Positions 9,461 through 19,117 of a DNA stretch of 64,000 nucleotides are shown here, piece after piece (positions within the stretch are counted from its first letter, which is position 1; each line of letters starts with the position of its first letter). The translations under genes were made by a program, and so were the position numbers. The notes beneath the pieces were generated by a model, which was given only the letters and a program-made list of their open reading frames with translations, did no database searches and was not told the origin of the DNA. Source of the DNA: Flavipsychrobacter sp. (GTDB lineage: Bacteria; Bacteroidota; Bacteroidia; Chitinophagales; Chitinophagaceae); NCBI GenBank assembly GCA_016787265.1, contig JAEUVF010000010.1, positions 287,591 to 351,590 on the forward strand, given 5' to 3'.

Positions 9461-11134
9461 ATGATTCATGATTTCAAAAAAATAGTCTTTGGAGCGACGC
9501 TAGGAACTACGCTGCTCTTTGCAGGCTGTAAGAAAGACTTTGGAGATCTTAATACCAATCCTGCCACAGTAGTAAATCCGGATATTAAATTTTTACTAAC
9601 CTATGCTGAAGACCAGCTGGTAGGATATAATGGTACTGAATGGGTTTGGGAAAGTATGGAACAGTTGTTGCGTTTTACTCAGCACTATAGTTCCAGTCCT
9701 TATGAATTAACTACCAATGTGAATTCGAGGTATGGTGCTTATTATGGCAATATTTTACCCAACCTCTTTGAAATCCGTCGGCAAATTGATTTGAAGCCGG
9801 ATAAGAATGACTACAGTAAAATGAAGGCAGTTACCTATATTATGAGTACGCTGCATGGATTAAAAGTAACTGATATGAATGGCTCCATGCCCTATTCAGA
9901 AGCTATGAAAGGTCGCTATGAAGGAAAGTATAATCCTGTATTTGATTCCCAGGAACAATTGTTTGCCACCTGGCTTACTGAATTGAATGATGCTATTGCA
10001 ACCCTATCTGCCGCTCCTACGGCATCTGAAAAATCCTACGGTAATTCTGATGTCTTGTACAAAGGAGACTGGACCAAATGGATAAAACTTGCAAATACGT
10101 TGAAGCTAAGGATTGCAGCCAGATACGAAAACCAGGATGCAAACAAAACTGCTGCCATTGCACAGGAAGTGGTGAGTAACACTGTTGGTCCAATTACAGC
10201 TGTTGCTGATAACCTCGTATATAGCAATCCAAATTTTGAACCAATTGGTGGAGCTATTAATTATCGGGACGTGAAATATGGTGGTATTGCGATAGTTAAT
10301 TTTATGAAGCAGGTGAACGATCCACGTATAGGCGTATACTTTAACACCAATGACCTGGTTGGCAGCTTCCGGGATACACTGGACAAGTACAATGTTGACC
10401 TGCCATCATTTATTGATATCAATGATCCGTTGATTCAATTTCAGGGCGGACCGGTTGACTGGACGATTGATGTGCCTCAGAAAAATTACTTCAAAAATGC
10501 TTTCCAGGTTTCCCAGCAGAACAGGTATAATCTTATTTCTACCATCAACCGTCGTTTTTTTGCACCACGCTATGACGGATCTACACAGGGAACCTATACT
10601 GAATTGCTCGCAGGAGCAGGAGAAACTTGTTTGCTGATGGCTGAATTCATGAAGAAGGGATACATAAGCGGAGATTTTAAAGCCTGGTATAATAGAGGCA
10701 TAGAGGCTTCTATCCGCACCATGAATGCCATTGCAACAACTGCAGGGTCCACCCGTGCCTACAACGGTGATGGAGATACTGAAATTGCAGCATACCTGGC
10801 TCAACCCAAAGTAGTGCTGGATGGGACAAATGATCTGGAACGTATTTACATTCAACAACATTTGAACCTGGTTCGCGAACCGAATGAAGCCTATGTATTC
10901 TGCCGCCGCACCGGTTATCCCAAAACAGCTTCTGCTTACTACCCAAGAGAAGTATTCAATGAGCCTATTCCCCGCAGGTGGTGGATTGCTGATCCGGGTG
11001 AAGTAAACCGTACCAACTGGGCAGCTGCCTACGCTGCACAGGGGTTTACCCAGAATGTGCAGGATGCATTATCGCTGTCGAAAGAGAGGGTATGGTTTGA
11101 TAAAAACGCTCCGGAATTTGGGCAGGGTGATTAA
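9461..11134 (+). CDS. SusD/RagB-like surface lipoprotein (SusD_2 type)
   Basis: This 557-residue protein begins with a lipoprotein signal peptide whose lipobox LLFAGC places the lipidated Cys at residue 23. The following KKDFGDLNTNPATV and the later helical-repeat body fit the SusD-like_2 group. It should bind substrate at the cell surface and act as the lid of the SusC-like barrel encoded upstream. No glycosidase, sulfatase or peptidase gene is next to the pair, so the ligand cannot be deduced from context. Transcription ends at the terminator at 11204-11233. Confidence 0.94.
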   Translation: MIHDFKKIVFGATLGTTLLFAGCKKDFGDLNTNPATVVNPDIKFLLTYAEDQLVGYNGTEWVWESMEQLLRFTQHYSSSPYELTTNVNSRYGAYYGNILPNLFEIRRQIDLKPDKNDYSKMKAVTYIMSTLHGLKVTDMNGSMPYSEAMKGRYEGKYNPVFDSQEQLFATWLTELNDAIATLSAAPTASEKSYGNSDVLYKGDWTKWIKLANTLKLRIAARYENQDANKTAAIAQEVVSNTVGPITAVADNLVYSNPNFEPIGGAINYRDVKYGGIAIVNFMKQVNDPRIGVYFNTNDLVGSFRDTLDKYNVDLPSFIDINDPLIQFQGGPVDWTIDVPQKNYFKNAFQVSQQNRYNLISTINRRFFAPRYDGSTQGTYTELLAGAGETCLLMAEFMKKGYISGDFKAWYNRGIEASIRTMNAIATTAGSTRAYNGDGDTEIAAYLAQPKVVLDGTNDLERIYIQQHLNLVREPNEAYVFCRRTGYPKTASAYYPREVFNEPIPRRWWIADPGEVNRTNWAAAYAAQGFTQNVQDALSLSKERVWFDKNAPEFGQGD

Positions 11135-11203
11135 CTTATAAGGTTTAACTATTTTCAGCTAAATCAATTCTTGCAAGCTGAGTTTTCAATTGTGTGTTTA
11201 TAC

Positions 11204-11233
11204 GGGCGGTCTCTTTTGGGACCGCCCCTTTTT
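11204..11233 (+). terminator. terminator of the ROK-susCD operon
   Basis: GGGCGGTC at 11204-11211 pairs with GACCGCCC at 11220-11227 around an 8-base loop and is followed by a run of five T. It lies 70 bases after the susD-like stop, and separates the SusC/SusD operon from the downstream small membrane protein gene. Confidence 0.9.
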
Positions 11234-11242
11234 ATTATATTC

Positions 11243-11773
11243 GTGCTGGTGCGTAGCATTACAGGCATATTTTTATTAGTTGTTTTTACCAGCAATATCA
11301 CAGGGCTGCTGTTTGTATTTAAATTACAGCAACTGCAGATTCGCAGAGAGATAAAACGCCAGATCAAGAAGGGTGTTCCGGAAAATGAACTTCACCTTAT
11401 AACTGTTAAACAGGGACAGGAAGAACAGCTCGACTGGCAGAATGAGAAAGAGTTTATTTATGAAGGAACTTTCTATGATGTAGTTCGTATAGAAACCAGA
11501 ACTGCGGGCGCTACCCTTTATTATTGCATCAATGATACCCAGGAGGAAGCGCTTTTTGCGAACCTGGATGCCCTTATAAAGCAGTATTCCGAAAAGCAGC
11601 AGTCAAAAGGGAAAATGGCAAAGAAGCTCCTGAAGCTGGCTCCAGTTGTTCTCAGCCGGGATATACCTGGAACTGAACCTGCAGTAGTATCAGTTGTTCC
11701 TTTACAAGGCTGTTATTCCAACCAATACAATTCTCCCATTCTTTCCATTCCGGCACCACCACCCAAAGCCTGA
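11243..11773 (+). CDS. small membrane protein of unknown function, next to a TonB receptor
   Basis: I do not recognise a named family. The reading frame extends back through the upstream terminator, so a start at GTG 11243 or GTG 11249 is preferred over the TTG at 11171; this gives about 175 residues. A hydrophobic helix (about residues 5-27, ending FVFKLQQLQIRREIK) is followed by a charged, mostly soluble region with the tract EFIYEGTFYDVVRIE and CINDTQEEALFANLD, then a low-complexity tail rich in Pro and Ser (SIPAPPPKA). TATATTCG just before the start resembles a -7 box. It precedes a TonB-dependent receptor by 111 bases and may be linked to it. Confidence 0.6.
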   Translation: MLVRSITGIFLLVVFTSNITGLLFVFKLQQLQIRREIKRQIKKGVPENELHLITVKQGQEEQLDWQNEKEFIYEGTFYDVVRIETRTAGATLYYCINDTQEEALFANLDALIKQYSEKQQSKGKMAKKLLKLAPVVLSRDIPGTEPAVVSVVPLQGCYSNQYNSPILSIPAPPPKA

Positions 11774-11884
11774 GCTCCATAGTAATTTTTAGTGTCTCAA
11801 AATCTAACGGAATTGTCCCGGTAGCAGCATGCGCCTGCCTGCCAGGAAAATAAAACCGTATTCATCTATCATCTGAATTAGAAA

Positions 11885-14260
11885 ATGAAAAAAATATATC
11901 TGTCGCTTTTAAGCGTAGGGTTTGTCGCGCCCTTACTGGCCCAAACCCCTCAAACAACAGGCAGCGTAACAAGTTTTGAAAATGGAGCAGCGCTACCTTA
12001 TGCTTCTATCCGTGTAGCTGGATATAAAACGATCACAACCGATAAAAATGGAAAATTCAAACTGCCTTGCATAGACTCTGTACAGCTAACGGTAACCCAT
12101 ATTGGATTTGAACCCTATCGTGGAAAATTTGCATGTGGACAGGAACTGAATATTCAGTTAATAGAGAATTCCCAAACACTGGATGCGGTGGATATTTCAG
12201 CAAGTTCCAATCCCAATAAATCCATGTTATACCAGCCGGCTGCTGTTGCAAAGATTGGAACAACAGAGATTAACCGGGGTACTGGTTTATTGCTGGATGA
12301 TGCAATTAACACCAATGTTGCCGGGGTGTTTATGCAACGCCGCACCTTCTCAGCAGGGCAACAGTTTAACATTCGCGGATATGGAAATGGAACCCGTGGA
12401 ACCAATGGGATCAATAGCAATTTCGATGGACAGGGTTACAAGGTGTACCTGAATGGAATTCCTATAACCGATGCGGAAGGCATTACATTGATGGATGATA
12501 TTGATTTTGGTTCGGTTGGACAGGTGGAGATCATTAAAGGTCCGGCTGGTACCTTATACGGACAAGCAATAGCCGGGGTTGTACATCTGCAAACAAAAAA
12601 ACCCGAACCGGGCCGGTCTGTTTTAAGCCAGGATGTATTGCTTGGCAATTATGGACTGCAACGTTATACGACCAGTTTACAGCTCAGTACAGAAAAATCA
12701 GCCTTGCTGGTAAATTATGGACGTCAGCACTTTGATGGCTTTATGCCCCATACCAAATCAGATAAGGATTTTGTAAACCTGGTGGGTGCATTCAATCCGA
12801 ATGCAAAACAGACCATTACCAGTTATTTCGGCTATAGTAACAGTTATGAAGAGCGCAATGGGGAGTTGACTATTGCCCAATATGAGAACCTGGATTATTC
12901 AGGAAACCAGGCCTATATTAAAAACAATGCACACTCGAATGTCAAAACCTTTCGTGCAGGTTTAGGGCATGCATATCGGTTTAATGGTAATATCTCGCAT
13001 AACACCACGCTGTTTGGAACCGGTTTGATCAGTGATGTAAGTTCTGCAGGTGGCTGGACAGATAAGTCGGCCGTGAATTATGGTTTGCGTTCTACGTTGG
13101 ATACCCGGTTTGAACTGGCAAGCGGAATATCGTTCAGTGGTATAACCGGACTTGAACTGCAGCAACAGCAGGCGCAGATCCTGGGTTATCCGATGGTGGC
13201 GGACAGTTCGAATTTGGCAGGTTATCGGATTCCAGGAGTATTACGCAGCAACCAGGTAACCACCACGGGATCTCTGTTATTGTTTACAGAATGGACCCTG
13301 GCATTACCTGCTTCCTTTTCAATAACAGCAGGCATTGGACATAACCGAATGGATATTGTGTTGAAGAATCGGTTGTATGCACCTGCTACTACTATCCCAA
13401 TCCGGTATAGTGCAGGTTATCAGAACATGTTTGCGCCCCATCTGGCAGTGAATAAAGTGTTTTCGGAGAAAGTTTCCCTCTACGCTTCTTTCAGCCAGGG
13501 ATTCAAGGCACCTGTTAGCTCATATTTTTTCATACCGGTAACAGGAGAAGTTATTAGCGGATTAAAACCTGAAAAAGCGAATCAGTGGGAAATTGGAAGT
13601 AAAGGATCGCTCTTCCAGAACCGGTTCCAGTATGAGGTAGCAGCCTTTTATACCGTTTACAAGGATAAGATGACAACCATCGCGGTCCCCAATCCTGCTA
13701 ATACTGCCACTTCCTATGTGTATGTAGCAAACGCGGGAGAGCAGAAGAACCTGGGATTGGAAATCTCACTGAAAGGAACAGCTTTTGAGTCGGCAGGATT
13801 TATCAGGGCTATTCATCCCTTTGCGAATCTGACCTTGTCGCATTTCCGGTATGGTGATTTTAGGTACGAGCAACTGAGCAGTGATAAGACCAGTACAGTA
13901 GTGATGGATTTTACCGATAAAACGGTAGTTGGGGTACCGCCGGTGGTTTTCAATACCGGGTTTGATCTGACAATCCGCCCGGGACTGTATTGGAACCTGA
14001 CCTATAATTACCGGGATCCGATGTATTTCACTTCTGACAACAGGAATCAGACAGCAGCTTACCAGTTACTGAATACTAAAATCGGTTACTCACGCCAGTT
14101 GCTGAAGCATTTTGCTGTGGATGCTTATTTGGGTTGTAACAATCTGACGGGGCAACAGAATTATGTAATGGTATTTCTGAACCAGTTACCGGATGCCTAT
14201 CTGCCGGCTCCCCGGGAAGCAAATTTCTTTGGAGGACTGAATCTGAAATATATTTTTTAA
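11885..14260 (+). CDS. TonB-dependent receptor, siderophore/metal-type
   Basis: This 791-residue protein has a signal peptide (cleavage after PLLAQ), a carboxypeptidase-regulatory-like domain (GSVTSFENGAALPYASIRV), a plug with FNIRGYGNG and VEIIKGPAGTLYG, and a barrel ending in an aromatic residue (LKYIF). The length and barrel (SYFFIPVTGEVISGLKPEKANQWEIG) are nearer to FecA-like iron-complex receptors than to SusC, and no SusD partner follows. Its ligand is unknown. It could supply iron or haem to the cytochrome-bearing proteins encoded next, but that is only suggested by neighbourhood. Confidence 0.9.
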   Translation: MKKIYLSLLSVGFVAPLLAQTPQTTGSVTSFENGAALPYASIRVAGYKTITTDKNGKFKLPCIDSVQLTVTHIGFEPYRGKFACGQELNIQLIENSQTLDAVDISASSNPNKSMLYQPAAVAKIGTTEINRGTGLLLDDAINTNVAGVFMQRRTFSAGQQFNIRGYGNGTRGTNGINSNFDGQGYKVYLNGIPITDAEGITLMDDIDFGSVGQVEIIKGPAGTLYGQAIAGVVHLQTKKPEPGRSVLSQDVLLGNYGLQRYTTSLQLSTEKSALLVNYGRQHFDGFMPHTKSDKDFVNLVGAFNPNAKQTITSYFGYSNSYEERNGELTIAQYENLDYSGNQAYIKNNAHSNVKTFRAGLGHAYRFNGNISHNTTLFGTGLISDVSSAGGWTDKSAVNYGLRSTLDTRFELASGISFSGITGLELQQQQAQILGYPMVADSSNLAGYRIPGVLRSNQVTTTGSLLLFTEWTLALPASFSITAGIGHNRMDIVLKNRLYAPATTIPIRYSAGYQNMFAPHLAVNKVFSEKVSLYASFSQGFKAPVSSYFFIPVTGEVISGLKPEKANQWEIGSKGSLFQNRFQYEVAAFYTVYKDKMTTIAVPNPANTATSYVYVANAGEQKNLGLEISLKGTAFESAGFIRAIHPFANLTLSHFRYGDFRYEQLSSDKTSTVVMDFTDKTVVGVPPVVFNTGFDLTIRPGLYWNLTYNYRDPMYFTSDNRNQTAAYQLLNTKIGYSRQLLKHFAVDAYLGCNNLTGQQNYVMVFLNQLPDAYLPAPREANFFGGLNLKYIF

Positions 14261-14340
14261 GCAGGGATAGCTAAAATAGTTTCAGAAAAAAGCATTTTCA
14301 CATAAGGCCGTCTTTGGGATATGGGGTAAATTGGAAAACC

Positions 14341-17300
14341 ATGTTTCAAAGGCGGCTTTTGTATGTGCTTGCCAGGCTGACAGGCCTGTGTTGTCTGGTT
14401 TCCCTCCTGCTGACTGGCTGTGCGCCTGATTTACCTGAAGAGATAGACCTGGTGTATAAACAACTGCCCGATAAGGTGGATTATAACCTGCATGTCAAAC
14501 CCATTCTGTCGGACAAATGTTTTGCCTGCCATGGTCCCGACCAGGCAAAAAGAGAAGCGGGATTGCGACTTGATCTTTCAACCGCTGCCTATGCCGAATT
14601 GCCAGAAACACCTGGTAAGGTGGCGATTGATCCAGGCAGCCTGACTAACAGTGAACTGTTTCATCGCATCTTGTCAGAGGATCATGATTACCGGATGCCA
14701 ACACCGGAATCCAACCTGCAATTAAGTACGGAAGAAAAAGCCATCCTGATCAAATGGATCAAACAAGGTGCGGAATATCAGCCGCACTGGTCTTTTGTTA
14801 CACCAACAAAACCAGCCATTCCAACAGTTAAGCAAAAAGATTGGGTACAAACGCCGGTTGATGCCTTCATCCTGAAAAAACTGGAAGAAAAAAAACTGGC
14901 ACCTGCAGAAAAAACATCAAAGGAGCTTTTGCTTAGAAGGCTTTCGCTAGACCTAACCGGCCTTCCACCAACGGAAGAAGAGATCAGGGCGTTTTTAATA
15001 GACAATTCACCGCAGGCTGTAGAAAAACAGGTGGATCGGTTGATGCAATCGCCCCAGTTTGGTGAAAAGATGGCAGTCGACTGGTTGGACCTGGCAAGAT
15101 TTGCCGACTCGCATGGTTATACAGTAGATGGATTAAGAGATGTTTCAGCTTACCGGGATTGGGTGATTGCTTCCTTTAACAACAATATGCCCTATGATCA
15201 GTTCATAGAATGGCAACTGGCAGGGGACCTGTTACCGAACCCATCCAAAGAGATGAAAATTGCCACCGCGTTCAACAGGATGCATCCGCAAAACCTGGAG
15301 GGCGGCGTAATTGAAGAAGAGTTTCAGACAGAATATGTGGTGGATCGGGTCAATACAGTGGGAACCGCTTTTCTTGGTCTTACCATCAGTTGTGCCCGTT
15401 GTCACGATCATAAATACGATCCGGTATCACAGAAGAATTTTTATGAGCTCTACAGTTTCTTTAATACGGTGCAGGAAGCGGGACAAATATCCTTTGACCT
15501 CACCATGCCATCACCCTCCATGTTACTCACGGATGATGAAAAGGATAATGTACTGGCTTTGCTGAATCAGAAAATAAAAGAACAGGAGAAAAAACTTCTT
15601 ACAAACCAGGATGCATATACGAAACTGGCGCAACAGTGGATAGACCAGGAAAAATATAAATCCATGCAGCAGGTACGCCTACCTGTTAGCGGCTTGCAGG
15701 CATCTCTTAATTTTGATGGCGGTAATCTTCGTTCGGATGGCGGTACTTCCAATATCACTGCTGCCATGAAGCGGGATTTGAGTTATTCAGCCGGAGATCC
15801 TCCCAGATTTGTTACATCTCCCGGTGGAAAAGCCCTGCTACTGAATGGTGATGAATGGCTGGACCTGACACCTGTTGGCGCTTTCAAAAGAAATGATCCG
15901 TTTACGATCAGTATCAACTGCTGGATACCAACAGATTTCAAGGAAGGGGTGATTTTTCATAAGACCATCGCGGAGCGTTTATTCAATTACCGGGGCTATC
16001 ATCTCTATTTTAAAAATGACCAGCTGGAAATGGGTATCTCCCATGCGGCACCTTCCAATGCACTGACAAAGGTTTCGAAACAATCCATACCAAAAGAAGA
16101 ATGGATTCAGCTGACCATGACCTATGATGGATCTGCTACAGCAGCAGGCATGCACTTGTACCTGAATGGGAAGCCGATGCAGATGGAAATCATCATGGAT
16201 CAACTGACAAAAGATATACTGCCACCCTGGAATGCAAAGCTGGGTTTACAGGTGGGTGCCTGGGATCGCGGACTCGGTTTCAAAAACGGGAAGGTGGAGG
16301 CAGTACTGGTATACGATCGTGCTTTGAGTGCGCTGGAGTTACTGCAATTGAGTAATGCAGCAGAATGGAAGTCGCTGATCAGCAAACCTGCATCCACCTT
16401 AACTGCCAACGAAAGAACCCTGCTCCAGGATTATTACCTGGCTACACAGGTTCCGGCACTGAAACAGGAAGCGGCACTATTGAAAGCTGCAAGACAGGAG
16501 CTAACGGATACGCTTAACCGTATACCCGAACTCATGATCATGCAGGAGAGTAAGCAGCCGAAAAAATCGTATATCCTGGATCGCGGGCAATACGATGCCA
16601 GGACAACCGAAGTATTTCCCAATACCCCGGAAGCCATCTTTCCGTATGATTCCAAATTGCCTAAGAACCGGTTGGGATTGGCCAACTGGTTAACGGATCC
16701 AAAACATCCGCTAACAGCAAGAGTGGCGGTAAACCGGTATTGGCAAATGTTCTTTGGAAAGGGGTTGGTAAAAACAACTGAGGATTTTGGTAACCAGGGA
16801 AGTCTTCCATCCCATCCTGAACTGTTAGACTGGTTAGCCGTGAATTTTGTGGAATCCGGTTGGGATCTGAGGAAACTTGTCCGCCAACTGGTTTTATCGG
16901 CCACCTATGCACAGAGTTCAATAGCATTCGAAAAAAGCAGGCAGCTTGATCCGGAGAATCTTTATCTGAGCCATGCTTCACCCATTCGGTTAAGCGCAGA
17001 GATGATGCGCGACAATGCCCTGGCGGCAAGTGGTTTGCTGGAGCGACAGATTGGAGGGAAAAGTATCAAACCGTATCAGCCCGCAGGTTTATGGGAAATC
17101 AATAACACCAGTTACCAGGCAGATACCGGTAAGGCGGTTTACCGAAGAAGTTTATATGTACTGATCAAACGATCTGTACCCAATCCTACTTTAGCCACTT
17201 TTGATGCGGGAGATCGCAGTTACTGTGTAGTTCAACGGCAGGCAACCAACACGCCACTGCAGGCACTGGTAACACTCAACGATCCGGTTTTTGTAGAGAG

Positions 17301-17592
17301 CTGTAAAGTGATGGGAGAGCAGATGGTTAAAATGGGTGATACCAATAAAGCTATTGAAACCATCTTTCTCCGGTTAACCGGGCGAACACCTGATCAAAAG
17401 GAAAAGGAGATTTTATTGAAAGCAAAAGCCAAACAACTGGCACTCTTTAAAAAGGAGCCCGGGAAACTGAAAGGATGGCTCGAGGCAGGCCAATATAAAG
17501 TGGATGCATCCCTCTCCAAAGAGGAGATAGCTGCCAATGCGGTAGTTGCCAGTCTGATTTTAAATGCTGATGCTACCATCACTAAACGTTAA
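14341..17592 (+). CDS. planctomycete-type cytochrome c lipoprotein with DUF1549, LamG-like and DUF1553 domains
   Basis: Starting at ATG 14341 (a TTG at 14314 is less likely) the protein has 1083 residues. A lipobox LLLTGC gives lipidated Cys27. A PSCyt1-type haem site CFACH is at 60-64, followed by a DUF1549 region (WLDLARFADSHGY) with a second CARCH at 351-355. Residues about 460-650 look like a concanavalin/LamG-like fold, and DUF1553 follows (RLGLANWLTDPKHPLTARVAVNRYWQ). This architecture is common in Planctomycetes and found in some Bacteroidota. It is probably a surface or periplasmic redox lipoprotein; its reaction is not known. The DUF1501 gene follows after 3 bases. Confidence 0.88.
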   Translation: MFQRRLLYVLARLTGLCCLVSLLLTGCAPDLPEEIDLVYKQLPDKVDYNLHVKPILSDKCFACHGPDQAKREAGLRLDLSTAAYAELPETPGKVAIDPGSLTNSELFHRILSEDHDYRMPTPESNLQLSTEEKAILIKWIKQGAEYQPHWSFVTPTKPAIPTVKQKDWVQTPVDAFILKKLEEKKLAPAEKTSKELLLRRLSLDLTGLPPTEEEIRAFLIDNSPQAVEKQVDRLMQSPQFGEKMAVDWLDLARFADSHGYTVDGLRDVSAYRDWVIASFNNNMPYDQFIEWQLAGDLLPNPSKEMKIATAFNRMHPQNLEGGVIEEEFQTEYVVDRVNTVGTAFLGLTISCARCHDHKYDPVSQKNFYELYSFFNTVQEAGQISFDLTMPSPSMLLTDDEKDNVLALLNQKIKEQEKKLLTNQDAYTKLAQQWIDQEKYKSMQQVRLPVSGLQASLNFDGGNLRSDGGTSNITAAMKRDLSYSAGDPPRFVTSPGGKALLLNGDEWLDLTPVGAFKRNDPFTISINCWIPTDFKEGVIFHKTIAERLFNYRGYHLYFKNDQLEMGISHAAPSNALTKVSKQSIPKEEWIQLTMTYDGSATAAGMHLYLNGKPMQMEIIMDQLTKDILPPWNAKLGLQVGAWDRGLGFKNGKVEAVLVYDRALSALELLQLSNAAEWKSLISKPASTLTANERTLLQDYYLATQVPALKQEAALLKAARQELTDTLNRIPELMIMQESKQPKKSYILDRGQYDARTTEVFPNTPEAIFPYDSKLPKNRLGLANWLTDPKHPLTARVAVNRYWQMFFGKGLVKTTEDFGNQGSLPSHPELLDWLAVNFVESGWDLRKLVRQLVLSATYAQSSIAFEKSRQLDPENLYLSHASPIRLSAEMMRDNALAASGLLERQIGGKSIKPYQPAGLWEINNTSYQADTGKAVYRRSLYVLIKRSVPNPTLATFDAGDRSYCVVQRQATNTPLQALVTLNDPVFVESCKVMGEQMVKMGDTNKAIETIFLRLTGRTPDQKEKEILLKAKAKQLALFKKEPGKLKGWLEAGQYKVDASLSKEEIAANAVVASLILNADATITKR

Positions 17593-17595
17593 AAT

Positions 17596-19116
17596 ATGTG
17601 TGATTCTCATACATCTCAAAAACCATCCGGCTGGTCGCCTGACCTGGATCAGTTGCAAAAGCAACTGGACCGTCGCCGTTTCCTCACGCGAACCGCTATG
17701 GGACTGGGTTCCATTGCACTGGGATCTTTGATGGGTAATACACTGCTTGGAAAATCCATCAGTAAAATCGCAACAGAAGATGCATCGCTGAGTCTGGAGC
17801 AGGAAATTTTGCAGGCCATTCCGCATCTGGTACCCAAAGCAAAAAGAGTCGTTTATCTGTTCATGAGCGGAGGGCCATCACAATTTGAAACATTTGATTA
17901 CAAACCGAAGCTGCTGGATATGTTCGGGCAGCCCCTGCCGGATTCTGTACGCCAGGGACAACGCTTAACAGGTATGAGTGCGGGACAGGCGATCCTGCCC
18001 GTGGTGCCATCTATTTATAAGTTTAATCAATATGGAAAATCGAATACCTGGGTGAGTGAATTATTGCCGCATACAGCGCAGGTAGTGGATGAACTTTGCA
18101 TCATCAAGAGTATGTATTCGGAAGCGATCAATCATGATCCGGCCATCACTTTTTTTCAAACAGGTAACCAATTGCCGGGCAGGCCTTCTATTGGTTCCTG
18201 GATCAGTTATGGACTTGGAACAGATAATCAGAATCTGCCTTCCTTTATCGTGCTGGTATCCAAAAATGCAGTGAAAGATCAGCCCTTGTATGCACGTTTG
18301 TGGGGCAATGGATTTTTGGCGAGTGAACACCAGGGCGTGCAGTTCCGTGCGGGTAAGGATCCTGTTTTATTCCTGGATAATCCGGAAGGGTACGATGGCG
18401 AAGACAGGGAAGAAATGTTGCAATCATTAAAGGAGCTAAATACGTATCAGAATGAAGGGAACAAGGATCCGGAAGTAGAAGCAAGGATTGCCCAATATGA
18501 AATGGCCTATCGCATGCAGACCTCCATACCTGAGGTAATGAGTGTGAAAGATGAGCCCGATGAAGTGTTTGAGTTGTATGGTCCGGATAGCCGGGATCCC
18601 GGCACCTATGCCGCCAATTGCATACTTGCGCGTAAACTGCTGGAGAAAGATGTGAAGTTTGTACAACTCTACCACCAGGGATGGGATCATCATGGGAGCC
18701 TGCCGGCGGGTATGGCCAAGCAATGTAAGGATACCGATCAGGCAACCGCTGCACTCATCAAAGATTTGAAACGAAGAGGATTGCTGGAAGATACACTCGT
18801 GATCTGGGGAGGTGAATTTGGTCGCACCGTGTATTCACAAGGCAAATTATTCCCGGATAATTATGGGCGGGATCATCACCCGCGCAATTTTGCCATGTGG
18901 ATGGCGGGCGCAGGAGTCAAGGCCGGATTCAGCTATGGTGAAACAGATGATTTCAGTTACAATATTGTAAAGGATCCGGTGCATGTACACGATTTCCAGG
19001 CTACTCTCCTGCACCTGATGGGAATTGATCACGAGCGCTTCACCTATAAATTCCAGGGCAGAAGATTCAGGCTGACGGATGTGCATGGTAAAGTAATAAA
19101 AGGAATTTTAAGCTGA
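17596..19116 (+). CDS. DUF1501 protein with Tat signal (alkaline-phosphatase-superfamily-like)
   Basis: The 506-residue protein carries a twin-arginine motif, DRRRFLTR, at about residues 25-32, followed by a hydrophobic segment, so it should be exported folded. The body matches DUF1501: YLFMSGGPSQFETFDYKP, YHQGWDHHGSL, and VIWGGEFGRTVYSQGK with DHHPRNFAMWMAGAGVKAG. The family has a fold related to sulfatases/alkaline phosphatases but no established activity. DUF1501 genes almost always travel with DUF1549/DUF1553 genes, as here (3 bases upstream, 1 base downstream). The three probably form one complex or pathway. Confidence 0.9.
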   Translation: MCDSHTSQKPSGWSPDLDQLQKQLDRRRFLTRTAMGLGSIALGSLMGNTLLGKSISKIATEDASLSLEQEILQAIPHLVPKAKRVVYLFMSGGPSQFETFDYKPKLLDMFGQPLPDSVRQGQRLTGMSAGQAILPVVPSIYKFNQYGKSNTWVSELLPHTAQVVDELCIIKSMYSEAINHDPAITFFQTGNQLPGRPSIGSWISYGLGTDNQNLPSFIVLVSKNAVKDQPLYARLWGNGFLASEHQGVQFRAGKDPVLFLDNPEGYDGEDREEMLQSLKELNTYQNEGNKDPEVEARIAQYEMAYRMQTSIPEVMSVKDEPDEVFELYGPDSRDPGTYAANCILARKLLEKDVKFVQLYHQGWDHHGSLPAGMAKQCKDTDQATAALIKDLKRRGLLEDTLVIWGGEFGRTVYSQGKLFPDNYGRDHHPRNFAMWMAGAGVKAGFSYGETDDFSYNIVKDPVHVHDFQATLLHLMGIDHERFTYKFQGRRFRLTDVHGKVIKGILS

Positions 19117-19117
19117 G

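Noticed and set aside
11171..11242. Longer start (TTG 11171) for the small membrane protein
   Set aside because: The first codons would lie inside the susD terminator stem and encode no recognisable signal; a GTG just after it precedes the hydrophobic helix.
14350..14365. Hairpin from AAGGCCGTCTTT and AAAGGCGGCTTT at about 14305-14360 as a terminator
   Set aside because: The arms are imperfect, no T run follows, and the second arm lies inside the coding sequence of the cytochrome lipoprotein.
17596..19116. Active arylsulfatase
   Set aside because: The sulfatase signature CxPxR is absent; the sequence fits DUF1501.
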